From contig OZ244151.1 of assembly GCA_965216195.1 (NCBI GenBank), positions 1,488,001-1,552,000 of the forward strand: DNA of 64,000 nucleotides. Direction: 5' to 3'. This document shows positions 1-9,305 of this stretch, piece by piece. The position numbers and the translations under genes are program-made. This DNA is from Aridibacter sp965216195. Lineage in GTDB: Bacteria; Acidobacteriota; Blastocatellia; Pyrinomonadales; Pyrinomonadaceae. The notes beneath the pieces were generated by a model. It made no database searches and was not told where the DNA came from. It worked only from the letters and a program-made list of their open reading frames with translations. Positions within the stretch are counted from its first letter, which is position 1. The number at the start of each line of letters is the position of its first letter.

Positions 1-162
1 ATTCCGTTTGCGGCGGGGATCCCTTTTCCTTTTATCGGAGTGCTTCTTTCAACAATGATTGCGAGCTTGGCAATGACATTGAGCTCCGTTTCCGTGATTA
101 CGAATTCGCTTCGAGTAAAGAATCTTTGGAAATCGAGGAACAACCCAATTCAGGCGAGGTAA
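1..162 (+). CDS. C-terminal end of a heavy-metal (copper-type) P1B ATPase, partial
   Basis: Only the last 53 residues are present; the gene enters from the left edge. The frame reads a hydrophobic segment (PFPFIGVLLSTMIASLAMTL) followed by SSVSVITNSLRVKNLW and a short tail to a TAA stop. A final transmembrane helix ending in SSVSVVxNSLRL is characteristic of CopA/ZntA-like P1B ATPases, which export Cu+ or similar metals across the inner membrane. The catalytic domains lie outside the window, so the metal cannot be told. It converges on the minus-strand heme/iron genes that follow, with only 11 bases between the two stops. Confidence 0.7.
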   Translation: MPFAAGIPFPFIGVLLSTMIASLAMTLSSVSVITNSLRVKNLWKSRNNPIQAR

Positions 163-173
163 ATGTTTTTCTG

Positions 174-314
174 TCAGACGGTTTTTCCGCAGTCGCAATC
201 ACTTGGACAACTTGATTTGTGAGAAAACGAACGTAGTTTCCTATAGCCTCCAAACACCGCTAGAGCAGTCGCAATAAACACAACTACCCCAACAATTACA
301 CCTTCTAAGCTCAT
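174..314 (-). CDS. Small Cys-rich single-pass membrane protein (FeoB-associated type)
   Basis: A 46-residue protein. An N-terminal transmembrane helix (VIVGVVVFIATALAVFGG) is followed by a basic stretch and a cysteine-rich tail, SSCPSDCDCGK. This layout matches the FeoB-associated Cys-rich membrane protein family, small proteins found near ferrous iron or heme genes whose function is not settled. It starts 7 bases after the stop of the heme oxygenase gene on the same strand, so the two are probably co-transcribed. I infer a role in handling iron released from heme or in electron transfer at the inner membrane. The family call rests on size, topology and the Cys pattern only. Confidence 0.65.
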   Translation of the reverse strand: MSLEGVIVGVVVFIATALAVFGGYRKLRSFSHKSSCPSDCDCGKTV

Positions 315-321
315 AAATCAG

Positions 322-918
322 TTAAGCAGTAGTTCCAAGCGAAATGTCCAAAGAATCTTCAAAACATTTTTTGTAACTATCAAAGGTAGCTTTTGCTGAT
401 TCAACGATCGTATCACCGGCATCGTTGGCTTCAGAAAATGCGGTTACCGCCATGCCAAAATCCTTCCACATTGGCCCGGTTTCTTTCCCGTAACCATTGA
501 AGAAAGAGCCTCCGTTTTCAGGCGTGAGACCGAGATGCTCTTTCAGGTGCCGGTTTATAACTTGACCGCCAAGCGTTGCACCTTCCATTACGTATAGACT
601 TCCAAAAGCCTTCGCGTGTGTATCCAGCGCAGGTAAACTTTCCCAGGGCGGCAAAGCATCAATCTCTTCATCCGATACGCCGAGATTCTTCAAATCCTCC
701 CTGATACGCCCGGTTTTCCGACGTTCTTCGAAATTGAAATTAACCTTTGACCAATCGAGGTCAGCGACCACCGGCTCGATCGTCGAGTAAAAACGATAGT
801 TTTTACAAAGCAGCATCTTGTAATCATCCATATTAAACATACGGTTCATTACATCTACAGTTTTTTCAAGACCTACGTGCTGCTCTTTCGTCTCTTCTTT
901 TAATCTTCCTAAAATCAT
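322..918 (-). CDS. Heme oxygenase (biliverdin-producing type)
   Basis: 198 residues, the usual length for bacterial heme oxygenases. These enzymes open heme with O2 and reductant to give biliverdin, CO and Fe2+ in the cytoplasm. Evidence is the N-terminal segment KEETKEQHVGLE, where His14 fits the proximal heme ligand, and the conserved distal-helix block YVMEGATLGGQVI at about residues 108-120. The gene lies 20 bases downstream of a heme-type TonB receptor and 7 bases upstream of the small Cys-rich membrane protein, so the three form a heme acquisition and iron release operon. The other usual role, making biliverdin for a bacteriophytochrome, has no support in this neighbourhood. Confidence 0.88.
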   Translation of the reverse strand: MILGRLKEETKEQHVGLEKTVDVMNRMFNMDDYKMLLCKNYRFYSTIEPVVADLDWSKVNFNFEERRKTGRIREDLKNLGVSDEEIDALPPWESLPALDTHAKAFGSLYVMEGATLGGQVINRHLKEHLGLTPENGGSFFNGYGKETGPMWKDFGMAVTAFSEANDAGDTIVESAKATFDSYKKCFEDSLDISLGTTA

Positions 919-938
919 GATTTTTCTCGCTTTTTGAA

Positions 939-3392
939 TTAGTTTATATCCAAAGTAGTTCCGAAAACAAACGAACGGCCTCTCGCCGGCGCAAACGTAA
1001 ACTGCTCGCTATAGAATCTACCAAACAAATTCTTGACTCCTGCGTTAAAACTAATTCGAAAGCGTTCGGTGCGATAAGTAAACCCGCCGCCAATATCGCT
1101 CACTGCAAATCCGGGTTCCGCGCCGCCGTTCACGCGCAAAAAGGACTCCGAAAGCCTTTCTTGCTTGCTTACGATACGTGTCGTCCAATCAAGATAGTAA
1201 TTGTTGAGTATGTTTTGCCAGCGCAAGTTTAGAACCGTTTTAATGGGTGTAATGGTTGTCAGAGGTTGGGATGCATCAAGGTCGTCGCCTCGCAAATAAC
1301 TAATACTCCCGCTTGGCGTCAAAAACCCTATGCCCAGTTTGATGGGTATTTCTGCATCAGCTTCAAAGCCCTGTATTCGCGCACGTCCGATATTTGTAGT
1401 TTGAAAGAGACCGTCGGGAATGGCTACCGGAGTGCCGTTGATGATTCCGATCCGCTCGTTTGAGAGCAGGTTGCGATAGGTATTGTTGAAATAGACTATC
1501 GAACCGACAAATTTCGAGTTTCGGAATTTTGCCCCGACATCAAAATTTATGCCGCTTTCCGGCTCAAGATTCGGATTTCCCACTATCAGACCTCCAAGCG
1601 ACCCAGGACCGGTAAAAAATCTTTCAAACAAATTCGGAACGCGATACGAACGCCCAACTCTGCCGGTTAGACTAACTTCGTCCGTAGCGTGAAACACAAC
1701 GCCAAAATCTCCCGTAACTGCAGTCTCATTCGTGTTTAAGCCACCCGCAAAGCCACCCAAACCGAGCGCTTCTATTTGATCAGGCGTCAGCGGAATCGTA
1801 AACCCTTCCGTCGGAGATGAGTTGGCAAAGAATTGCTCGACTCGAATGCCGCCGACCAACTTCAAGTTCTTTCCAAGATCAAACTGATCCTGAGCAAATA
1901 CGGCAAAACTTCCAAAATTCGAGTCTGGAACACTTGGCGAGGTTTCATTCCTCTCCACCAGCACAGGCGGAAAGACCCTAAAATTGGGTTCCATTATTTC
2001 CCGACGGCGCGTATCTTGATTCTCATCTCTAAAATAGCTAAATCCGACCGTTAAGAAGTTTCTCACTCCCAAAACCCAATCGCTTTGAACGTCCAGACCG
2101 TGGCTGTCAGTTTCAGTGATCGTCTCGCTAAACTCAAACTGTCCCGGAAAAAACGGAGGAGCCGCCGGGACATCTAAAATGTTTGTGAAATTGCGATTTT
2201 GTCTTTGGTAATAAAAACTCCCTGTGAGTCGAGCAAGGTTTTTCGTCAAACTTCTGGTTTCATAGCGGGCGTTAAACTTATCGCGATTCGAGTACGGAAA
2301 AAAAGCGTTAAAAACTCCAACTAATGCGGGGACACCTATATTTCCAACCCGTCTGCGATCGTAGTTGAATCGCAAATCGTTATTATCATCAAAGAAAAAT
2401 CTCGTAGTAATTTTCGTATTGGAGCCATGGGATTGGGAGTTTAAAACCTCTCCTTCGCCGGTTATTCCACCAATGGATCGATCGCCTAAATCGCCCACCG
2501 AATAATTACCATATCGCTCTAGGGATTGCGCCACGCGAAATGAGAAATGCTTACTTGACCCCGTAATCGCGACGTTTCCGCGTCTTCCCTTCTCGTTTGA
2601 ACTGTAGAACCCATTTAACGTCGCCCCAAAACGAAAACCTCCATCTAGATTTCGAGGGGCGTCTTTCGTGATTATGTTTATCGTCCCGCCAAGCGCATCC
2701 GTACCATATAGGACAGAGCCGCTACCGCGAACAACCTCGAGCGTTTCTATCTGCTCAGTTCCGACCAGTCCTATCTCGATCCCAGACTGTATAGTTGAGG
2801 TCCTGCCATTGTTGAGCCGCTCTCCGTCAACCAAAACCAAGACTCGATTACTATCAAAGCCGCGAATCCTTGGCCTGACTTGAAACGAGCCTTCATTGGC
2901 CGTCGAGACTCCTGGCAAATTTCGGAAAGCATCGCCAATCGTGTTGAGATTTTTTCGCTCGATCGAATCGCGATCCAAAACGCTTACGGGAACGGCGGTC
3001 TCGGTCGAAACTACTTGCCTACGGGCAGCCGTTACCGTAACTTCCTCCGAAAAATTGCCGATGGATAATACGACATTCACGTCGGTCAGTCCGCGATCTT
3101 TTACAGCGATTCCCAGCGAGGTCGTCGAGAACCCTTTCGAGCCAGCCACAATTTGGTATTTGCCTTTTGACACATTAAGAAATTCAAACTTGCCGTCCGA
3201 ATCAGTTTGAGTACGAATTTCCGCCCCGGTCGCGAGGTTTCTGATTGAAACAGCGGCACCGGAAATCGCTGCGCCGTCCATATCCACGACACTTCCACTA
3301 ACCGAGTATTCAACTTGTTGCGCAATAACACTGACACAAGATAACAATACGAAAAATAGTAGAAAATTTAATTTATCGAATTTACTGCTCAT
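939..3392 (-). CDS. TonB-dependent outer-membrane receptor, heme/hemoglobin type
   Basis: About 817 residues. A signal peptide is followed by a carboxypeptidase-regulatory-like domain (about residues 25-105), a plug with RPRIRGFDSNRVLVLVDGER and VLYGTDALGGTINI, and a 22-strand-type barrel ending in a C-terminal aromatic-rich strand. The barrel carries YRVPNLFERFF then GNPNLEPE, resembling the FRAP/NPNL boxes of heme and hemoglobin receptors, which fits the heme oxygenase gene just downstream. It would import heme through the outer membrane using TonB energy. I prefer the ATG at 3392 to a GTG at 3404; spacing to the GAGG is imperfect either way. The ligand is inferred from the motif and the context. 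Confidence 0.85.
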   Translation of the reverse strand: MSSKFDKLNFLLFFVLLSCVSVIAQQVEYSVSGSVVDMDGAAISGAAVSIRNLATGAEIRTQTDSDGKFEFLNVSKGKYQIVAGSKGFSTTSLGIAVKDRGLTDVNVVLSIGNFSEEVTVTAARRQVVSTETAVPVSVLDRDSIERKNLNTIGDAFRNLPGVSTANEGSFQVRPRIRGFDSNRVLVLVDGERLNNGRTSTIQSGIEIGLVGTEQIETLEVVRGSGSVLYGTDALGGTINIITKDAPRNLDGGFRFGATLNGFYSSNEKGRRGNVAITGSSKHFSFRVAQSLERYGNYSVGDLGDRSIGGITGEGEVLNSQSHGSNTKITTRFFFDDNNDLRFNYDRRRVGNIGVPALVGVFNAFFPYSNRDKFNARYETRSLTKNLARLTGSFYYQRQNRNFTNILDVPAAPPFFPGQFEFSETITETDSHGLDVQSDWVLGVRNFLTVGFSYFRDENQDTRRREIMEPNFRVFPPVLVERNETSPSVPDSNFGSFAVFAQDQFDLGKNLKLVGGIRVEQFFANSSPTEGFTIPLTPDQIEALGLGGFAGGLNTNETAVTGDFGVVFHATDEVSLTGRVGRSYRVPNLFERFFTGPGSLGGLIVGNPNLEPESGINFDVGAKFRNSKFVGSIVYFNNTYRNLLSNERIGIINGTPVAIPDGLFQTTNIGRARIQGFEADAEIPIKLGIGFLTPSGSISYLRGDDLDASQPLTTITPIKTVLNLRWQNILNNYYLDWTTRIVSKQERLSESFLRVNGGAEPGFAVSDIGGGFTYRTERFRISFNAGVKNLFGRFYSEQFTFAPARGRSFVFGTTLDIN

Positions 3393-3536
3393 AAACTTAC
3401 ACACACCTCATCACTCAATACTCTAATTTTCATAGATCCAACTTCCCAAAGGAACCTCTTAGTTTATATACAATATTACCTTGCAGGAAGTTTCCAAAAC
3501 CTCTCGTAAATTAGAAATGCTAATAATAAACTGCTA

Positions 3537-5909
3537 TCAGAAAGCTATTTTCCAACCGAATTGGATTAACCTCGGACTACTCGGATATATTCCTCTTGTA
3601 CGATCTACGACAAAGAGCCTGTCAAACACATTTTTCGTCGTCATAAGGAGGGTCGAATTCCATTTTTCCACTCGATAATTCGCCGTAGCATTGAAATAGA
3701 TCTGACCTCCAATAATTCCCCTCTGTCCATTTGAAATGGGCTGGATTGTATTTAGATCGTCGGAAAATTGGCTGCTAATGTAGCTATTCTCAACAAATCC
3801 ATCGAAGCCTTTGTACGTCAATCCCAGAGACGTTGTCGCGAGATGTTTCGGTGTATAAGGCAAACGATTCCCGGTAACGGATATATTAGAAAATCCGGAA
3901 ATATTGCTAAACCGAACACTTCGGAACTCGGCCGTTTCGAGAAACGTGTAGGCACTGCGGAAATAGATATTGTAATCGGTTTCAAAAAGACTCGCTGAAT
4001 CAAATCGCACATTTAATTCAAATCCCTGCTGGAGAGTGGCTCCTGCATTTGTTCGCGTCGAACCCGCACCGCCCGCCACCGACGAAGACACAATTTGATT
4101 CTCGTAGTCGTTGCGAAAATATGTTGCTTCAACTGACGCAGCCTTAACCGGACGGGTGCGAATTCCGGCCTCATAGTTCCAACTCAATTCCGAGTCTAAG
4201 TTCACTACCCCGCCATTGTTGGTGAGAATATCCGACGTGCTTGGCGGTGCAAAACCTCTATGAAGACCCGCAAAAATCGTGGTGTTGTCAAAAGGATTGT
4301 AGGCAACGCCGAAACCCGGAATTAATTGAAGTAAGGCAGTTTTAGCATTTGAACCATTTAGCAAATTGCTTCGTTCGTAGTTCACACTCTCAATTCGCAG
4401 CCCCGTCGTAAAAGAAAGGTTTTTCCAAAGAATCCGATTTTGAAGAAACTCTGAAACCGCAAAACTATTTCTGAGATTTCGTTCGGTTACCTGGCTGCCC
4501 GCTTCCCTTGCCTTTGGGGTGAAACCGTTCCATTTTCGACGGTTTTGGGTTTCGTGGTGGATTCGGAACCCGGCACTGAGGTAGTTGCGAATGTCACCAA
4601 AATCAAATTGCATACTTAATTTTGGTTCAACGCCGAATGTACGAAAGTCTCTCGGCGTCCCTTGGTTCCCGCAAGTTGTATGCAAATCCGCCATGCTTAG
4701 ACAGTCCGGATCTGAACCCAGGCGATTCGGTCTTTGGTCCGAATTGGAAGACTGCCGCCACCAATCTCTTGAAAAATAGCTGTTGTAGAAATTCGTCGTT
4801 AAACTTGATTTTGAGTTAAGAACCGCCGTATGGGCAACCGAAAAGCCTTCACGGAAAAACTCCAAATCATCATTTAAAAACGGATTGTATCTAGGATTTT
4901 CGGCAAATTCCGCCTCAGTTAACCCCGAATACGTCAACCGCGAACTCTCTTCAAAATGGCTGTATTTGAAGTTCAGTACATTACGTCCGTTCAACGTGTG
5001 AACGACTTTTGCGCTCAAATCATTAACTCCAGCTCGCAGATTCTCGCGAGAACCTACGCCTTGCTTTCGTGTGAAATTTAATAATACGCCGGTATCGCCA
5101 AATGTGTCGCTATATCCCCCGCTTCCGTTAAAATAGTCTCGGTTTCCGCCAATTAGTTTTAAGGAAAACGTCCGCTTTTCCGTCGGATTCGGCGTAACAT
5201 AGTTTATGACTCCAGCCACCGTTACAGGTCCGTGTTCGATCTGTCCCGACCCTTTTAACACCTCAACCGTTTCGAAACGTTCAATCGGCGGGTGGTAATA
5301 AGACGAGTTATCGCCATAGGGCGCGTAAGATAGTGGAATTCCATCTTCGAGCAACAAAACTTTTCGAGATCGCGTAGGGCTTGAGCCGCGAATCGAAATG
5401 TTTGGACGAAGACCAAAGCCCTCTTCGTTTCGTATGCTTACACCCGAAACTTTCCTCATAGCCTCTGCGAAATTAAACACTCGTGCATTTTCTAACTCTT
5501 CTTTCTCTATGATCTGAATAGATCCCGGTCTTCTCTCCAAAGCCTGCGGAGTTCCAGCCAGATAAGATGCATTAACCGAAACATTCTCTGCGATTCTTCC
5601 CGGCGTAAGCTGAATCTCTATGAAGCTATCCTCCACAAGCTCAATCTTCTCCTTGTGCGACGAAAAGCCCTTAGCTATAACGGTAATTTGATAGGTTCCG
5701 GCTGTAAGATCGCCAAATCGAAACTCTCCGTATTTGCTGGTTTTCGTATCGACCAACTTTCTGGAAAACTCATTTTGAATCGTTATCTTTACATCACCAA
5801 CAGCTTCCCCATTAGAATCTGTGACAACCCCCGATACGGTCTGCGCTACGCTGCAAATGACCGTAAAAGCCGAAAAAAATACGGCAAAAAAGAAATATTT
5901 GATTTTCAT
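3537..5909 (-). CDS. TonB-dependent siderophore receptor, FecA-like
   Basis: 790 residues: signal peptide (about 1-22), carboxypeptidase-regulatory-like domain (about 23-95), plug and barrel. The plug reads RGSSPTRSRKVLLLEDGIPL, SYAPYG and HGPVTVAGVINYVTPNP, close to the ferric dicitrate receptor FecA and relatives. The C-terminus ends in an aromatic residue (WKIAF), as barrel proteins do. It probably imports a ferric chelate. It lies upstream of the heme receptor on the same strand, with 132 bases between them, so it may have its own transcript. A dyad about 115-155 bases upstream shares its half-site with one upstream of feoA, suggesting iron control. No FecI/FecR pair is nearby. Confidence 0.85.
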   Translation of the reverse strand: MKIKYFFFAVFFSAFTVICSVAQTVSGVVTDSNGEAVGDVKITIQNEFSRKLVDTKTSKYGEFRFGDLTAGTYQITVIAKGFSSHKEKIELVEDSFIEIQLTPGRIAENVSVNASYLAGTPQALERRPGSIQIIEKEELENARVFNFAEAMRKVSGVSIRNEEGFGLRPNISIRGSSPTRSRKVLLLEDGIPLSYAPYGDNSSYYHPPIERFETVEVLKGSGQIEHGPVTVAGVINYVTPNPTEKRTFSLKLIGGNRDYFNGSGGYSDTFGDTGVLLNFTRKQGVGSRENLRAGVNDLSAKVVHTLNGRNVLNFKYSHFEESSRLTYSGLTEAEFAENPRYNPFLNDDLEFFREGFSVAHTAVLNSKSSLTTNFYNSYFSRDWWRQSSNSDQRPNRLGSDPDCLSMADLHTTCGNQGTPRDFRTFGVEPKLSMQFDFGDIRNYLSAGFRIHHETQNRRKWNGFTPKAREAGSQVTERNLRNSFAVSEFLQNRILWKNLSFTTGLRIESVNYERSNLLNGSNAKTALLQLIPGFGVAYNPFDNTTIFAGLHRGFAPPSTSDILTNNGGVVNLDSELSWNYEAGIRTRPVKAASVEATYFRNDYENQIVSSSVAGGAGSTRTNAGATLQQGFELNVRFDSASLFETDYNIYFRSAYTFLETAEFRSVRFSNISGFSNISVTGNRLPYTPKHLATTSLGLTYKGFDGFVENSYISSQFSDDLNTIQPISNGQRGIIGGQIYFNATANYRVEKWNSTLLMTTKNVFDRLFVVDRTRGIYPSSPRLIQFGWKIAF

Positions 5910-6021
5910 ATCGTCTCAATTAATTGTTTCACAACAAAATTCTTCCGCGGCGTGAAATTGCGTTATTCGTTCGTCTGGAAGCCGCAGGAGAGAGTTGTAT
6001 GACCAAACCTTTCAATCGTAA

Positions 6022-6064
6022 ATCCTCTTTAATGAAAACGACTTTCATTTTCGTTAAAGAGGAT
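6022..6064. promoter_or_regulatory. Long inverted repeat with TGAAA-N5-TTTCA core upstream of the fecA-like gene
   Basis: Two 17-base arms (6022-6038 and 6048-6064) pair with a single wobble position around a 9-base loop. Inside sits a smaller perfect dyad, ATGAAA-N5-TTTCAT, at about 6033-6049. The same TGAAA-N5-TTTCA pattern occurs upstream of feoA at 39619-39639. It may be an operator for an iron-responsive repressor, or a terminator for the gene ending at 6143, though no clear U-run follows on the minus strand. Confidence 0.45.
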
Positions 6065-6142
6065 GGTAGAACTATCGCGAGCGGATGTCAAACACCCTTT
6101 AAGATATTAATTTTTGGCTCGGAACGTGGTATTCCGTGAGGT

Positions 6143-7102
6143 TTAACTTTTGATAACGAGCACGTGAGCTGCCAGCAAAGGAAGAGTGAGTTCGTGATGT
6201 CCTGTTACGGAAAAGCCCTTCCCTGCGCCATTGGCTGTCGGTCGGCTCACGACGTTTACCAAAGGTCGATAATGTTGAATGAAATCGAAATTAGCGGTTG
6301 TGATGCCGGTTATTTCGTGCCCAAGATTTCTATTAACGGTTACGGCCTTGAGAAAGATTTCGGGTAAAGTAACAGCCGAACCGCAGTTCAGATAAACTCC
6401 GCCGCCATTCATTTCCCTGACTATCGAACAAAACAATTTGAAATCGGTATGTGACGTTTTGCCCAGTGCCGCACCGTCTGCTGAGGCATGAAAATGGCCT
6501 ATGTCTGCTCCTATCGTCAAGTGTGCGGTAACGGGAACTTTATTCTGATAGGCGTGGCAAAGAACCGAGTATTTCGAATGCTCAGCAACGCTTCGCGAGA
6601 GTTCCACGCTAATTGCTTCACCTAAACCGATATCGCTTTCCATTCCATTTTTAGCCGCCGAATTTAGAATTTCGCCCGTTTCCTTTGCCGCCCCAAAATC
6701 GCCTTTCCCAAGCGTCGCATCGACATCTTCACTGGTAAACCCCGCCAAGGCGATCTCTGTGTCATGAACAAGCACCGAGCCGTTACAAGCTATAGCGGAT
6801 AAAAATCCACGCTTCATCAAGTCAATTAGTATCGGCGAAAGACCCGTTTTGATAACGTGTCCGCCAACTCCCCATATGATCGGCTTTTCTAAGTTCTTTG
6901 CTTTTACAATGCGCTGAGCGATTTCACGAATCGATTTTACGGCTAGAATGTCCGGAAATTTACTTAGAAAATCTTCGAGCGAATCGTTATCAGAAAGCGG
7001 CTTTGCAAATTCTTTGACGGTTACCTTACTCGGACGCGATTGGAGTTCGTAGGTTTTTATTTCGTCAAACTCGGTAGGTTTTAGGTTTTTATATTTTGAC
7101 AT
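6143..7102 (-). CDS. Conserved protein of uncertain function (Rossmann-like, distantly deoxyhypusine-synthase-like)
   Basis: About 319 residues, soluble, with no signal peptide. Notable segments are PIIWGVGGHVIKTGLSPIL, ACNGSVLVHDTEIAL, IGADIGHFHASADGAALG and GGGVYLNCGSAVTLPEIF; the glycine-rich stretches suggest a nucleotide-binding fold. I recall similar bacterial proteins annotated only as hypothetical or as relatives of deoxyhypusine synthase, but the catalytic lysine motif of that family is not evident. The ATG at 7102 is preferred over a TTG 57 bases upstream because the N-terminal sequence YKNLKPTEFDEIKTYEL looks like a conserved start. It lies 98 bases downstream of the queuosine transporter gene on the same strand. 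No function is assigned. Confidence 0.6.
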   Translation of the reverse strand: MSKYKNLKPTEFDEIKTYELQSRPSKVTVKEFAKPLSDNDSLEDFLSKFPDILAVKSIREIAQRIVKAKNLEKPIIWGVGGHVIKTGLSPILIDLMKRGFLSAIACNGSVLVHDTEIALAGFTSEDVDATLGKGDFGAAKETGEILNSAAKNGMESDIGLGEAISVELSRSVAEHSKYSVLCHAYQNKVPVTAHLTIGADIGHFHASADGAALGKTSHTDFKLFCSIVREMNGGGVYLNCGSAVTLPEIFLKAVTVNRNLGHEITGITTANFDFIQHYRPLVNVVSRPTANGAGKGFSVTGHHELTLPLLAAHVLVIKS

Positions 7103-7200
7103 AATTAGCGAGAAGCTATCAGTTTGGCGATCGCTAGTGAGCAAATTTGTAAGACTCAAACGTGAAGATCAAAGGCACTTGCTATCGCTCGCAGTGATGA

Positions 7201-7905
7201 TCACGTTTCAATCGTAAACGGGCTAAAATTTGTTTCCCTGTCGTAATAATCTTCGTTTTCGGTGCGTTTCAAAAAGCCGACAATTTTATAGGTAAAGGGA
7301 GTGGCTAAAACCTCCCAAAGCACCTTCAAAAAGTAGTTTCCAATCATCACACTTACGATCTGCTCGTATGACCAAACCCCCAAAAAGGCAACCGGATAAA
7401 AGACAAGCGAATCGACCGCCTCACCTGCAAAAGTCGAACCGATCGTGCGTGACCAAAGCCATTTCCCGGCCGTTAGAATTTTCATTTTTGCGAGCACAAA
7501 CGAATTTGAAAACTCTCCTAACCAGAATGCTAGCATTGATGCCAAAACAATCCGCGGAGTTTGTCCGAATATCATTTCGATCGCAGCTTGACGGGCCGGA
7601 TCCATCGTTGTCGCGGAAGGTAGGTTAGTTACAACCGTCGCCATCAACGACGCAAAAATCATCGCACCAAACCCGGCCCAAATTACCTTTCGCGAACGTG
7701 CGTACCCGTAAACCTCGGTTAAAATGTCGCCGAAAAGGTATGAAATCGGAAAAAACAAAACGCCCGCGCCGTAGATAAAATCACCGTAAAATGGCAGCGT
7801 GACGTAGGAGACCTTATGAACGCCGATCAAATTCGAACACAAAATAACGGTAACAAAGGCCGCCATTATCAGATCGTAGTATCTATACTTTTTTGGCTTG
7901 CTCAT
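7201..7905 (-). CDS. Queuosine precursor transporter (YhhQ/VUT family)
   Basis: 234 residues with about six transmembrane helices. The pattern of early residues LIMAAFVTVILCSNLIG, then FPISYLFGDILTEVYGY, and later GEFSNSFVLAKMK and GSTFAGEAVDSLVFYPVAF is that of the COG1738 family. Members import queuosine precursors (preQ0/preQ1 or queuine) used to modify the wobble base of tRNA-Asp, -Asn, -His and -Tyr. Length and topology are normal. No other queuosine gene is nearby, so the assignment rests on family motifs. A 7-bp-type inverted repeat occupies the gap before purD. Confidence 0.85.
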   Translation of the reverse strand: MSKPKKYRYYDLIMAAFVTVILCSNLIGVHKVSYVTLPFYGDFIYGAGVLFFPISYLFGDILTEVYGYARSRKVIWAGFGAMIFASLMATVVTNLPSATTMDPARQAAIEMIFGQTPRIVLASMLAFWLGEFSNSFVLAKMKILTAGKWLWSRTIGSTFAGEAVDSLVFYPVAFLGVWSYEQIVSVMIGNYFLKVLWEVLATPFTYKIVGFLKRTENEDYYDRETNFSPFTIET

Positions 7906-7926
7906 CTGATTTCAGCAGAATCAAAC

Positions 7927-8013
7927 CGCGGATATACCGACTTGGCAGATGAGGCAGATACTATCAATTATTTTAGAATCCGCGAATATTCGCACAATCT
8001 GCCTCATCCGCGT
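7927..8013. repeat. Intergenic inverted repeat (GCGGATGAGGCAGAT family)
   Basis: A left arm GCAGATGAGGCAGAT and a right arm complementary to GCGGATGAGGCAGAT flank a perfect 12-base palindrome GCGAATATTCGC (7982-7993). It fills the spacer between purD and the queuosine transporter gene. It is one of several short-unit palindrome families in this window and has no coding potential. Confidence 0.6.
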
Positions 8014-8027
8014 TCAAAATCTTGAGA

Positions 8028-9305
8028 CTATTTCCCGATATCCCTGCGAAACTGTATACCTTCCCAACTGATTTCGTTTACGGCCTTATAGGCTCGATGA
8101 AGTGCGTTTGGTAGGTTGCTAGCCGTCGCCGTCACACCCAAAACCCTCCCTCCAGAGGTGATAAAGTTTCCTTCCGAATCTTTTCCCGTTCCGGCATGAA
8201 ACACAACGGTGTTTTCAAGTTTTCCAGCCTCCGTAAGTCCAGAAATTACATCACCCTTTCTCGGACTCTTTGGATAATTCTCTGCAGCTAAAATCACGCA
8301 TGCTGAACAACCATCTATCCAGGAAATCACCGTTCTGTCTAACGTTTGGTTGACTATTGCTTCGCAGATATCAGTAAAATCCGAATCTAGATTAACGAGG
8401 ATTGCCTGGGTTTCGGGGTCGCCAAAGCGCACATTGTATTCGAGCACTTTCGCTCCGCCTTCGGTCATCATAAGCCCCAGAAATAGAATTCCTTTAAACG
8501 GAAAGCCCTCTTTTTCAGCACCCAAGAGGGTTGGTTTTATCGTTTCCTCTGTAATCGTCTTTATCTCGGAGGGTGATAGAAGGCTAGAGTTAGTAATGGT
8601 ACCCATCCCGCCGGTATTTGCGCCTGTGTCGCCCTCGCCAATGCGTTTGTGGTCTCGCGTCGGAGGCATGAGTGCAAAATTTTTCCCATCTGCAAACATC
8701 AAAAGTGAAACTTCTTTACCAGTGAGACACTCTTCTAGTACGATTGTTTGCGCAGCATTAGCGTCAATCAGTTCGCCGGAAACCATTGCATCTATTGCTT
8801 CTTTGGCCTCGGCACGGTTTTTCGCGACAACGACCCCCTTCCCAGCTGCAAGACCGTCCGCCTTTACAACTACCGGAGAATCTTCGTCCCCAAATGTGCC
8901 TTTATCTAAGAATTCATATGCTTCATCGGCAGATTTCGCTGTTGCGTAGGCCGCAGTTGGAATCTTATGCCGTTTCATAAAATCTTTCGCAAATGCCTTA
9001 CTCGATTCAAGCCTTGCGGCAGCTTCCGACGCACCGATGATTTTCAGACCGCGCTTTTCAAACTCATCCACGACTCCCAACGCCAGGGAGGTTTCGCCGC
9101 CAACGAAGGTAAAATCAATCTCATTTTCCGACGCGAAATCAGCGAGGGCCGAAACATCAGTCGGAGAAATCTCTACACATTCTGCAATTTCCGAAATTCC
9201 CGCGTTCCCATTCGCGCAAAAAACCTCAGTTTCCTTTGCACTTCGTTTAATTGACCAAATGATCGCATGCTCGCGGCCGCCCGATCCTACAACAAGTATT
9301 TTCAT
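8028..9305 (-). CDS. purD: Phosphoribosylamine-glycine ligase (GAR synthetase)
   Basis: 425 residues, the standard monofunctional PurD length. It catalyses ATP-dependent joining of glycine to 5-phosphoribosylamine, step two of purine synthesis. The start MKILVVGSGGREHAI is diagnostic of the N-terminal Rossmann-like domain. The ATP-grasp part shows VVKADGLAAGKGVVVA (about 148-163), LEECLTGKEVSLL and TGGMGTIT. The C-terminal segment VLEYNVRFGDPETQ carries the metal- and ATP-binding acidic residues. No key residue appears missing. It stands alone, without other pur genes, as is common outside Firmicutes. Confidence 0.96.
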   Translation of the reverse strand: MKILVVGSGGREHAIIWSIKRSAKETEVFCANGNAGISEIAECVEISPTDVSALADFASENEIDFTFVGGETSLALGVVDEFEKRGLKIIGASEAAARLESSKAFAKDFMKRHKIPTAAYATAKSADEAYEFLDKGTFGDEDSPVVVKADGLAAGKGVVVAKNRAEAKEAIDAMVSGELIDANAAQTIVLEECLTGKEVSLLMFADGKNFALMPPTRDHKRIGEGDTGANTGGMGTITNSSLLSPSEIKTITEETIKPTLLGAEKEGFPFKGILFLGLMMTEGGAKVLEYNVRFGDPETQAILVNLDSDFTDICEAIVNQTLDRTVISWIDGCSACVILAAENYPKSPRKGDVISGLTEAGKLENTVVFHAGTGKDSEGNFITSGGRVLGVTATASNLPNALHRAYKAVNEISWEGIQFRRDIGK

